Shown here one piece after another: positions 1 through 6,083 of a DNA stretch of 6,083 nt; positions within the stretch are counted from its first letter, which is position 1; each line of letters opens with the position of its first letter. The position numbers were made by a program, and so were the translations under genes. A model generated the notes under the pieces. It was not told where the DNA came from. It was given only the letters and a program-made list of their open reading frames with translations, and did no database searches. The stretch lies in the NCBI GenBank assembly GCA_958402495.1, contig CATXTS010000116.1, positions 1 to 6,083 of the forward strand. The letters are read 5' to 3'. The DNA is from an uncultured Clostridiaceae bacterium. GTDB taxonomy: Bacteria; Bacillota; Clostridia; TANB77; CAG-508.

Positions 1-1098
1 TAGAATAATGATATCTGCTAATTTACCTTCTTCTATACTACCAATTTGGTCTTCCATACATAAGGCTTTAGCTCCATTGATTGTTGCCATTTGCATAACT
101 TGGTAAGCTGGTAATTGTTTAGCATCTTCCTGGATTCCTTTTTGTAATAAAGCGGTATATTTCATGGTTTCAAATAAATCTAAGTTACTACCACTTCCTT
201 GTCCATCTGTTCCTAGACTAACATTCATACCTGCTTTTATCATTTCAGCCACATTGGCTATACCACAGCCTAGTTTTAAATTACTTACTGGACAATGAGA
301 TACTTGCACTCGTAGTGTTGCCAATCTTCTAATTTCTTCTTTACTTAATTTTACACAATGGGCTAACAAAACTTTCATGTCTTTAAAATCTTTCTCTATT
401 ACATTTACGGGACTTTCTCCATAAACTTTTTGTATATCTTCTACTTCTTTTGTGTTTTCACAAAAATGCATGTGAATTGGTAACTGATTTTCTTTAGCAA
501 AGGCAATACATTTATCCACATATTGTCTACTAGATGTGTATAATCCATGTATACCTGCATTGAAGGTGATTCTACTATTCTGATTTCTATATTTTTCTAA
601 CAATTCTTTAAATTCTACTAATTTTTTTTCTCCGTCAGCTTCTCCTGCTACTGAAGTTAAGGTTCTGGTTGTTTGTAGTCTTACCCCTGCTTGTATAGCG
701 GCTTCTATTATTGCTTCTGACATAAAATACATATCATTTATGGTAGTAGTTCCCGTTTGTATCATTTCTATAAAAGATAAACTGGATGCTTGGTAAATAT
801 CTTCTATAGTTAATTTATCTTCCATTGGCCATATTTTATCTTGTAACCATTCTTGCAAAGCTAACCCATCTACAGTTTCTCTAAAAATACTCATTGGCAC
901 ATGGGCATGGGTATTAATAAGCCCTGGCATAACCACTTTTCCTTTTGCCTCTATAACTTTAGTATTATTTTCAGGTATTAAATTTTTTCCAATAGTGGTA
1001 ATGGTATTCTCTTCTATTGCTATATCTATATCTTCTTCTATTTTTTCTCTTTTTTCACTCATAGAAATTAAAGTAGCATGCTTTATATATGTTTTCAT
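1..1098 (-). CDS. mtaD: MTA/SAH deaminase family amidohydrolase (C-terminus cut by window edge)
   Basis: Cytosolic metal-dependent hydrolase, most like enzymes that deaminate 5'-methylthioadenosine and S-adenosylhomocysteine to the inosyl forms, recycling by-products of S-adenosylmethionine use. 366 residues are visible; the family usually has about 430, so roughly the last 60 lie outside. Visible motifs follow the family order: VMPGLINTHAH with the metal pair H64/H66; W84 in a QEWL segment; HFCE with metal ligand H211 and catalytic E214; LLAHC with H247; SHCPVSNLKLG near 268-277; and LGTDG with metal ligand D298. The roles are transferred from the Thermotoga maritima homologue Tm0936 as remembered. 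The loop usually written HxPY reads HGLY (184-187), so substrate preference could differ. Start: ATG at 1096-1098, preceded by AGAGG (1107-1111) with an 8-nt spacer and by its own promoter. Other deaminases of the same superfamily (guanine, chlorohydrolase-like) are less likely alternatives. Confidence 0.88.
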   Translation of the reverse strand, partial: MKTYIKHATLISMSEKREKIEEDIDIAIEENTITTIGKNLIPENNTKVIEAKGKVVMPGLINTHAHVPMSIFRETVDGLALQEWLQDKIWPMEDKLTIEDIYQASSLSFIEMIQTGTTTINDMYFMSEAIIEAAIQAGVRLQTTRTLTSVAGEADGEKKLVEFKELLEKYRNQNSRITFNAGIHGLYTSSRQYVDKCIAFAKENQLPIHMHFCENTKEVEDIQKVYGESPVNVIEKDFKDMKVLLAHCVKLSKEEIRRLATLRVQVSHCPVSNLKLGCGIANVAEMIKAGMNVSLGTDGQGSGSNLDLFETMKYTALLQKGIQEDAKQLPAYQVMQMATINGAKALCMEDQIGSIEEGKLADIIIL

Positions 1099-1145
1099 AA
1101 GATTTTCCTCTTTTCTCTTTTTTATTTTTGATTTTTACTTTTTCT

Positions 1146-1174
1146 ATTATACCGTTGTTTTTCTGTTTTGTAAA
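1146..1174 (-). promoter_or_regulatory. Sigma-A type promoter for the deaminase gene
   Basis: On the minus strand, a -35 box TTTACA (1169-1174) is followed by a 17-nt spacer and a perfect -10 box TATAAT (1146-1151). The expected transcription start is near 1139, giving an A-rich leader of about 40 nt with no evident structure and an AGAGG ribosome binding site at 1107-1111. There is no extended -10 TG. The near-consensus match and optimal spacing suggest a strong housekeeping promoter. It makes the deaminase gene independent of the rpoB-rpoC transcript. No operator-like repeat overlaps it. Confidence 0.88.
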
Positions 1175-1176
1175 CG

Positions 1177-1216
1177 AAAAAAAATGGAAGACCTTTTAAA
1201 ATTCTTCCATTTTTTT
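1177..1216 (-). terminator. Intrinsic terminator of the rpoC transcript, probably bidirectional
   Basis: The 7-bp core TGGAAGA (1185-1191) pairs with TCTTCCA (1203-1209) around an 11-nt loop. The core is flanked by eight A (1177-1184) on one side and seven T (1210-1216) on the other, which can lengthen the stem by A-U pairs. Read on the minus strand, the hairpin is followed by eight U, ending the rpoC message about 50-80 nt after its stop. Read on the plus strand, it is followed by a T-rich run, so it could also stop any opposing transcript. It ends 2 nt before the -35 box of the next gene. Confidence 0.88.
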
Positions 1217-1230
1217 ATTTTATTTTTCCA

Positions 1231-1251
1231 AATTTAAGATACTCTTAAATT
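1231..1251 (-). repeat. AT-rich inverted repeat between the rpoC stop and its terminator
   Basis: A perfect 9-bp inverted repeat, AATTTAAGA and TCTTAAATT, is separated by 3 nt and lies about 10 nt after the rpoC stop codon. Seven of its nine pairs are A-T and no U-run follows on the minus strand, so it is unlikely to terminate transcription on its own. It may cap or stabilise the mRNA 3' region, or be chance in AT-rich DNA. Confidence 0.4.
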
Positions 1252-1261
1252 CATTTATCAC

Positions 1262-4200
1262 TTATTGTGTTACAGATTCTTCTACAACTTCTGTTGTTTC
1301 TGTTGTTTCTTCTGCATTTTGGCTTTCATCTGCCTCTGTGCTAATATGGGTATTTTTATATTTAGCAAGACCTGTTCCTGCTGGAATTAATTTACCAATA
1401 ATAACATTTTCTTTTAGTCCAATTAATTCATCTACTTTGCCCTTAATAGCGGCTTCTGTAAGAACTCTCGTTGTTTCTTGGAAAGAAGCTGCAGATAAGA
1501 AACTGTCTGTTGCAAGAGAAGCTTTTGTGATACCTAATAATACACGTTTTCCTGTTGCTGGACGTTTTCCTTCTTGGATTGCTTGGTTGTTAATAGCTTC
1601 AAATTCATACATATCTACTAGAGAGCCTGCAAATAAAGTAGTATCTCCATTATCTTCTACTCTTACTTTCTTTAACATCTGTCTTCCAATAACTTCAATA
1701 TGCTTATCATTGATATCAACACCTTGGTTTCTATATACTTTTTGTACTTCTTGTACTAAGTAGTTATAAACACCTGCTGGACCTTTAATAGCTAACAATT
1801 CATTTGGATTAACAGAACCTTCTGTAAGTGGTTGGCCTGCAACGACTAAGTCTCCATCTTTTACTTTTAATTTAGAACCAAATGGAATAACATAGGTTCT
1901 ACTATCCTCTTTAGAGGTAACAATAACTTCTCTTCTCTTCTTCTCATCAGAGATTTTAACCGTACCATCTATTTCTGAAATAATGGCTAATCCCTTTGGT
2001 TTTCTAGCTTCAAATAATTCCTCAACTCTAGGAAGACCTTGTGTAATATCGGCAACACCAGCAACACCACCAGAGTGAATCGTTCTCATAGTAAGCTGCG
2101 TACCAGGCTCACCAATAGATTGAGCAGCAATAATACCAACAGCTTCACCAATGTCTGCCTCTTGTCTACTTGCAAGTCCCATACCATAACATTTTGAGCA
2201 AACACCATATTTGGTTCTACAACCGAATACACTACGTACAGATACTTTTTCTATACCTGCTTCTACAATACGGTCTGCAATTTTATCATTAATTAATGTA
2301 TTGGTATCTACTATGATTTCTCCTGTTTCTGGATGAACGATATCTTCTAATGGATATCTTCCTATTAATCTTTCTTGTAAGCTTTCTATTACTTGGTTTC
2401 CATCTTTAATAGCGGTTAATTCAATTCCATCATGTGTCCCACAATCATGTTCTCTTACAATAATATCTTGTGATACGTCTACTAATCTTCTGGTTAAATA
2501 TCCAGAGTCTGCTGTTCTTAAAGCTGTATCGGATAAACCTTTACGTGCTCCATGGGCAGAGATGAAGTATTCTAGAGCATCTAGTCCCTCTCTGAATGAA
2601 GATTTAATTGGAATTTCAACAGTTTTACCGGTTGTACTAGCCATCAATCCACGCATACCTGCAATTTGTTTTAACTGGTCTAAGTTACCTCTGGCTCCTG
2701 ATTCTGACATCATAAATACTGGGTTTAGACTAGTAAAGTTATCTCTCATAGCGTCTTTTACCTCGTCAGTTGCTTTCTCCCAAATCTTAATTACAGAGTT
2801 ATATCTTTCTTCTTCTGTAATTAAACCACGTTTATATTGTTTTAATACAGTTTCTACTTGTTTAGAAGCTTGCTCTAAGATTTCTTTCTTTGCTTCTGGT
2901 ACTTTAACGTCATCAATAGATACGGTAATAGCACCTGTTGTAGAATACTTAAATCCAGTTGCTTTAATATAGTCTAACAATTCTGCTGAACGGTTTAAAC
3001 CATGAGCATTGATACATTTTTCAATGATTTTTCCTAGATTTTTCTTTTTCACTACAAAGTTGATTTCTAATTCAAATTCATTGTCTGGATTGTTTCTATC
3101 TACAAACCCTAAATCTTGTGGAATTCCCTTATTATAGATAATTCTTCCGACTGTGGTTTGTATCTTTTTATGTTTTTCTACTCCATTTTCTATTTTACTC
3201 ATTCTAACAAGGATTTTAGCATGCATGCCTACTTCTTTGTTTTCATAAGCAATGATAGCTTCTTCTGGAGAAGAGAAGTAATTTCCTTCCCCTATTTCTC
3301 CATCTACTTCCATGGTTAAATAGTAACTTCCTAAAATCATATCTTGGGTTGGAACCGTTACTGGTTTACCATCTTGTGGTTTTAGTAAGTTGTTTACAGA
3401 TAGCATTAAGTATCTTGCTTCTGCTTGTGCTTCTGGTGATAATGGAACGTGAATAGCCATTTGGTCACCGTCGAAGTCAGCGTTGAAGGCTGTACAAACT
3501 AATGGGTGTAATTTGATAGCTCTACCTTCTACTAGTACTGGTTCAAATGCTTGAATACCAAGTCTATGTAGTGTAGGAGCACGGTTTAGCATAACTGGAT
3601 GGTCTTTAATAACGTCTTCTAAGATATCCCATACTTCTGGACGTAATCTTTCTACCATTCTTTTTGCATTCTTAATGTTATGGGCTATACCTCTTCCTAC
3701 TAATTCTTTCATAACAAATGGCTTGAATAATTCTACTGCCATTTCTTTTGGTAGACCACATTGGTATATTTTAAGTTCTGGTCCTACAACGATAACGGAA
3801 CGTCCTGAATAGTCAACACGTTTTCCTAGTAAGTTTTGACGGAAACGTCCTTGTTTTCCTTTTAACATATCTGATAAAGATTTTAAAGGTCTATTTCCTG
3901 CACCAGTTACTGGTCTTCCTCTTCTTCCATTATCAATTAAGGCATCTACAGATTCTTGTAACATTCTTTTTTCGTTTCTTTTAATGATTTCTGGTGCACC
4001 TAATTCTACCAATCTTTTTAAACGATTGTTTCTATTAATGACTCTTCTATATAAATCATTTAAGTCAGAGGTAGCAAATCTACCACCATCTAGTTGTACC
4101 ATTGGTCTTAATTCTGGTGGAATAACTGGTACCACATTCATAATCATCCATTCTGGTCTATTTCCAGATAGTCTAAAAGATTCTACTGTATCTAATCTTT

Positions 4201-4825
4201 TAATTAGTTTTGCTTTCTTTTGCTCACTCGCTGTTTCTAATTCTTTCTTTAATTTAGCAGATAATTTATCTAAGTCAATTTCTTTTAGTAATTTTTCAAG
4301 TGCTTCTGCTCCCATTTCTGCTTTAAAACTGCCTGCTCCATATTTTTCTACCGCTTCATGGTATTCCTTTTCAGATAGGACTTGTGTTTTCATTAATCCT
4401 GATGTTCCTTTGTCTATAACAATATACGATGCAAAGTAAACAATTTTCTCTAAGCTTCTTGGTGAGATATCTAACATTAAAGCAATTCTACTAGGAATTC
4501 CTTTGAAATACCAAATATGTGCTACTGGCGCTGCAAGTTCAATATGCCCCATTCTTTCACGCCTTACTTTTGCTTTAGTAACTTCTACACCACATCTATC
4601 GCAGACAATCCCTTTATATCTAACCCTTTTATATTTTCCACAATGACATTCCCAGTCTTTTGTTGGTCCAAATATTCTTTCACAGAATAAACCATCTTTT
4701 TCTGGTTTTAAAGTTCTGTAATTAATGGTCTCTGGTTTTTTTACTTCTCCTTTTGACCATTCTCTTATTTTTTCGTCTGATGCTAATCCTATTTTGATTT
4801 TATCAAAAATTTCTAATTCATCCAC
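1262..4825 (-). CDS. rpoC: DNA-directed RNA polymerase subunit beta' (complete)
   Basis: Beta' subunit of RNA polymerase (1187 aa; the Bacillus subtilis protein is about 1200), carrying the catalytic magnesium site and clamp. In order: N-terminal zinc finger C60/C62/C75/C78; the RPMVQLDGGRFATSDLNDLY region (about 240-260); GKRVDYSGRSVIVVGP switch region (334-349); catalytic NADFDGD with D450, D452 and D454; SGARGN (709-714); bridge helix (about 746-785); second zinc site C795/C869/C876/C879; trigger loop with M913, R914 and H917; and the C-terminal LLGITKASL...SFLSAASFQETTRVL block (1096-1122). There is no large trigger-loop insertion, as in other Bacillota. The last 27 residues are a Thr/Glu-rich tail, partly encoded by two perfect 9-bp repeats (1292-1309). 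Start is GTG: the protein aligns from its first residues with known N-termini, and a G-rich ribosome binding site lies upstream. It follows rpoB and a small gene, and is closed by the terminator at 1177-1216. Confidence 0.99.
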   Translation of the reverse strand: MDELEIFDKIKIGLASDEKIREWSKGEVKKPETINYRTLKPEKDGLFCERIFGPTKDWECHCGKYKRVRYKGIVCDRCGVEVTKAKVRRERMGHIELAAPVAHIWYFKGIPSRIALMLDISPRSLEKIVYFASYIVIDKGTSGLMKTQVLSEKEYHEAVEKYGAGSFKAEMGAEALEKLLKEIDLDKLSAKLKKELETASEQKKAKLIKRLDTVESFRLSGNRPEWMIMNVVPVIPPELRPMVQLDGGRFATSDLNDLYRRVINRNNRLKRLVELGAPEIIKRNEKRMLQESVDALIDNGRRGRPVTGAGNRPLKSLSDMLKGKQGRFRQNLLGKRVDYSGRSVIVVGPELKIYQCGLPKEMAVELFKPFVMKELVGRGIAHNIKNAKRMVERLRPEVWDILEDVIKDHPVMLNRAPTLHRLGIQAFEPVLVEGRAIKLHPLVCTAFNADFDGDQMAIHVPLSPEAQAEARYLMLSVNNLLKPQDGKPVTVPTQDMILGSYYLTMEVDGEIGEGNYFSSPEEAIIAYENKEVGMHAKILVRMSKIENGVEKHKKIQTTVGRIIYNKGIPQDLGFVDRNNPDNEFELEINFVVKKKNLGKIIEKCINAHGLNRSAELLDYIKATGFKYSTTGAITVSIDDVKVPEAKKEILEQASKQVETVLKQYKRGLITEEERYNSVIKIWEKATDEVKDAMRDNFTSLNPVFMMSESGARGNLDQLKQIAGMRGLMASTTGKTVEIPIKSSFREGLDALEYFISAHGARKGLSDTALRTADSGYLTRRLVDVSQDIIVREHDCGTHDGIELTAIKDGNQVIESLQERLIGRYPLEDIVHPETGEIIVDTNTLINDKIADRIVEAGIEKVSVRSVFGCRTKYGVCSKCYGMGLASRQEADIGEAVGIIAAQSIGEPGTQLTMRTIHSGGVAGVADITQGLPRVEELFEARKPKGLAIISEIDGTVKISDEKKRREVIVTSKEDSRTYVIPFGSKLKVKDGDLVVAGQPLTEGSVNPNELLAIKGPAGVYNYLVQEVQKVYRNQGVDINDKHIEVIGRQMLKKVRVEDNGDTTLFAGSLVDMYEFEAINNQAIQEGKRPATGKRVLLGITKASLATDSFLSAASFQETTRVLTEAAIKGKVDELIGLKENVIIGKLIPAGTGLAKYKNTHISTEADESQNAEETTETTEVVEESVTQ

Positions 4826-4898
4826 TCTTGGTTAGCCCCCCTGATTTTTGTTTTCCTTTTCTCTTATAAAACCATGATGATGTTCCACTGCTGTACAT
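4818..4898 (-). CDS. Possible 26-codon leader ORF overlapping the rpoC start
   Basis: ATG at 4896-4898 opens a 26-codon frame that ends in TGA at 4818-4820, overlapping the first 8 nt of rpoC in another frame. The peptide begins MYSSGTSSWFYKRKGKQK and ends GGLTKSG: rich in Ser, Gly and Lys, with no family resemblance I recognise. Upstream, only a weak GGA lies at suitable distance. The geometry would suit translational coupling, since a ribosome ending here is on top of the rpoC start and would pass through its G-run. The frame is short enough to occur by chance and a second short frame (ATG at 4911-4913, 15 codons) overlaps it, so this is a candidate only. Confidence 0.2.
   Translation of the reverse strand: MYSSGTSSWFYKRKGKQKSGGLTKSG
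4836..4842 (-). promoter_or_regulatory. Ribosome binding site of rpoC, unusual six-G run
   Basis: On the minus strand AGGGGGG sits 10 nt before the GTG start. Aligned as AGGGGG it can pair with the anti-Shine-Dalgarno sequence through one G-U wobble, with a spacer of about 11 nt. It supports GTG 4823-4825 as the rpoC start. It is an imperfect form of AGGAGG for a gene that must be made in quantity, and it lies inside the possible mini-ORF at 4818-4898. Confidence 0.65.
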
Positions 4899-4930
4899 TT
4901 CTTTTGTCCATTACCTTGGCCTTTTAAGAG
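4861..4930 (-). repeat. Imperfect inverted repeat in the leader before rpoC
   Basis: CTCTTA (4861-4866) and TAAGAG (4925-4930) are perfect complements. Across one bulged base they extend by three A-T pairs and then, across a small internal loop, by two C-G pairs. The enclosed loop is about 44 nt and contains the start of the possible mini-ORF. The fold would place a long-range stem in the 114-nt gap upstream of the rpoC ribosome binding site. It is AT-rich and interrupted, so its stability is doubtful. No T-run follows it, so it is not a terminator. Confidence 0.25.
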
Positions 4931-4939
4931 ACTATTTAA

Positions 4940-5209
4940 TTATCTAGTGATTTCCATAGGAAGAACTTGCTTTTCAAATCTTCGCATACACATTTCAATC
5001 GTTGCTCTTTCTTCTATTGTGTCTAAATACATAATATTTTCTTGTTCTAATTTATTTATAATATCCTCTACCGTATACTTTGTATTTGCTCTATCTTCTA
5101 ATATTTTATCTACTTCATATCGTAAGACTCTATAGTCTTGTATGACTTTAGATTTTTTCGAAGAATACTTCTGGATACTTTTTCTAAATTGCCTTGCAAA
5201 TTCTTCCAT
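4940..5209 (-). CDS. Hypothetical 89-aa protein encoded between rpoB and rpoC
   Basis: I do not recognise this protein. It begins 37 nt after the rpoB stop and ends 114 nt before rpoC on the same strand. No terminator or convincing promoter is visible, so it is probably part of the polymerase operon transcript. ATG 5207-5209 is the only usual start: the frame is closed upstream by a TAG at 5243-5245. A weak GAAGAG lies 6 nt before the ATG. The sequence looks soluble and mainly helical, with no signal peptide, membrane segment or cysteine cluster (one Cys, C74). Residues 1-30 are basic (nine Lys/Arg against three Asp/Glu). Residues 31-80 have heptad-like hydrophobics in a mixed-charge background, including a YTVEDIINKL segment (45-54) that could be one helix of a helix-turn-helix, though no recognition helix is clear. 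It does not resemble the delta, epsilon or omega subunits as I know them. A role linked to RNA polymerase is suggested by position only. Confidence 0.72.
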   Translation of the reverse strand: MEEFARQFRKSIQKYSSKKSKVIQDYRVLRYEVDKILEDRANTKYTVEDIINKLEQENIMYLDTIEERATIEMCMRRFEKQVLPMEITR

Positions 5210-5246
5210 ATCTATCTCTTCTTTTTCTGTTTCAAATATTTCCTAC

Positions 5247-6083
5247 TTAAATTTCCCCTTCATCATTTAGAAGATTATCTTCTGCTAAATCATTATCAAA
5301 TATGGTATCGTCTCCTTCATCATCTAGCCCTTCAAATAATTCATCGGAATCTTCCTCACTATCTAATAACATATCCTCTGTATCTTCATCTGCCTCGATA
5401 TAACTGTCTTCTAATTCTGTTTCATCTAATACGTTAGAACCTACTTTTGTTTCTTCATAGTCAATACCTTCATCAATATGTTCTTTTAGTTCTAGTTCTT
5501 GGTTATCTTCTGAATATAGACGTACATCTAATCCTAAAGATTGTAGTTCCTTGATTAATACTTTGAATGATTCTGGAACACCTGGTTCTGGAACATTTTC
5601 TCCTTTAACAATAGCTTCATAGGTTTTAACACGTCCTACCACATCATCTGATTTAACCGTTAACATTTCTTGTAAGGTGTAGGCTGCTCCATAAGCTTCT
5701 AATGCCCATACTTCCATCTCTCCAAAACGTTGTCCACCAAATTGTGCTTTACCTCCTAGAGGTTGTTGTGTAACTAAAGAGTATGGTCCAGTTGAACGTG
5801 CGTGAATTTTATCATCTACTAAGTGATGTAGTTTTAACATGTACATAACACCAACTGTAATTGGATTATCAAAAGCTTCTCCTGTTCTTCCATCATATAG
5901 AATGGTTTTTCCATCTCTACGCATACCTGCTTCTTCTAATAGTTCTTCTATTTCTTTATCTGTTGCACCATCAAATACTGGTGTTGCAACTTTCCAGCCA
6001 AGTGCTCTTGCTGCCATTCCTAAGTGTACTTCTAGTACCTGACCTAAATTCATACGAGATGGTACACCCATTGTGTTTTTTAT
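5247..6083 (-). CDS. rpoB: DNA-directed RNA polymerase subunit beta (C-terminal part)
   Basis: The last 278 residues of the beta subunit; the rest, including the rifampicin-binding region, lies beyond the right edge. The fragment opens with IKNT, then GVPSRMNLGQVLEVHLG, the conserved segment before the C-terminal anchor that packs against beta'. It continues through KLHHLVDDKIHARSTGPYS, VTQQPLGGKAQFGGQRFGEM and EVWALEAYGAAYTLQE to GRVKTYEAIVKGENVPEPG and SFKVLIKELQSLGLDV, matching Bacillus RpoB nearly residue for residue. After that, about 86 residues form a variable tail. Its last 66 carry some 30 Asp/Glu and one Lys, ending DEGEI. Acidic tails on RpoB are known in Clostridia, but B. subtilis has a shorter one. 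The gene is first in the visible operon, followed by the 89-aa gene and rpoC. Confidence 0.98.
   Translation of the reverse strand: MKNTMGVPSRMNLGQVLEVHLGMAARALGWKVATPVFDGATDKEIEELLEEAGMRRDGKTILYDGRTGEAFDNPITVGVMYMLKLHHLVDDKIHARSTGPYSLVTQQPLGGKAQFGGQRFGEMEVWALEAYGAAYTLQEMLTVKSDDVVGRVKTYEAIVKGENVPEPGVPESFKVLIKELQSLGLDVRLYSEDNQELELKEHIDEGIDYEETKVGSNVLDETELEDSYIEADEDTEDMLLDSEEDSDELFEGLDDEGDDTIFDNDLAEDNLLNDEGEI

Noticed and set aside
995..1237. 80-codon plus-strand frame across the deaminase start and the intergenic region
   Set aside because: It is a low-complexity Phe/Ile/Ser sequence produced by the antisense of A-rich coding and leader DNA. It runs over the terminator and promoter and has no ribosome binding site.
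1338..4439. Plus-strand frames of 67-151 codons inside rpoC (1338-1763, 2562-2972, 3116-3319, 3984-4439)
   Set aside because: They lie antisense to strongly conserved rpoC codons, give hydrophobic or Ser-rich products without recognisable motifs, and have no associated promoter or ribosome binding site.
4866..4895. Possible promoter in the leader before rpoC (TATAAG near 4863-4868)
   Set aside because: The hexamer 17 nt upstream reads GCAGTG, a poor -35 box, so an internal rpoC promoter is not supported.
4911..4913. Start of a second short frame in the rpoC leader (15 codons, beginning MDKRNVQQWN)
   Set aside because: It is very short, overlaps the other mini-ORF out of frame, and its AAGG lies only 2 nt from the ATG. 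Nothing favours it over chance.
4947..6042. Plus-strand frames opposite the small gene and rpoB (4947-5135, 5138-5437, 5839-6042)
   Set aside because: They are antisense shadows. The 5138-5437 frame gets its Leu/His/Tyr-rich character from the complement of the acidic RpoB tail codons.

Overview
This is an AT-rich stretch of a bacterial chromosome, read almost entirely from the minus strand. It holds the 3' end of the RNA polymerase core operon followed by a metabolic gene. The RpoC protein closely resembles that of Bacillota: it has the Gram-positive type N-terminal zinc finger, lacks the large trigger-loop insertion of Proteobacteria, and reads tryptophan as TGG. A low-GC member of the Clostridia is the best guess. 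That placement is inference from protein similarity recalled from memory, not from a search.

Layout in transcription order (right to left). The C-terminal 278 residues of RpoB (beta subunit) enter from the right edge and end at 5247 in a long, very acidic tail. After a 37-nt gap comes an unrecognised 89-codon gene (4940-5209). A 114-nt leader follows, holding a weak inverted repeat, a possible 26-codon mini-ORF that overlaps the next start, and a run of six G that serves as the ribosome binding site. The complete rpoC gene (1262-4825, GTG start, 1187 aa) comes next. Directly after it lie a small AT hairpin and then a strong hairpin terminator with A/T tracts on both sides. Two bases beyond the terminator begins a near-consensus sigma-A promoter (TTTACA, 17 nt, TATAAT). 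It drives a separate gene for an amidohydrolase of the methylthioadenosine/S-adenosylhomocysteine deaminase family, which runs off the left edge.

Together, RpoB and RpoC form the catalytic core of RNA polymerase. The small gene between them is probably co-transcribed with both, since no terminator or good promoter is visible around it. It is the main unexplained item here. The deaminase is a separate transcription unit acting in purine and S-adenosylmethionine by-product salvage. No tRNA, rRNA, mobile element or CRISPR array was seen, and no stretch longer than 300 bases lacks a gene.
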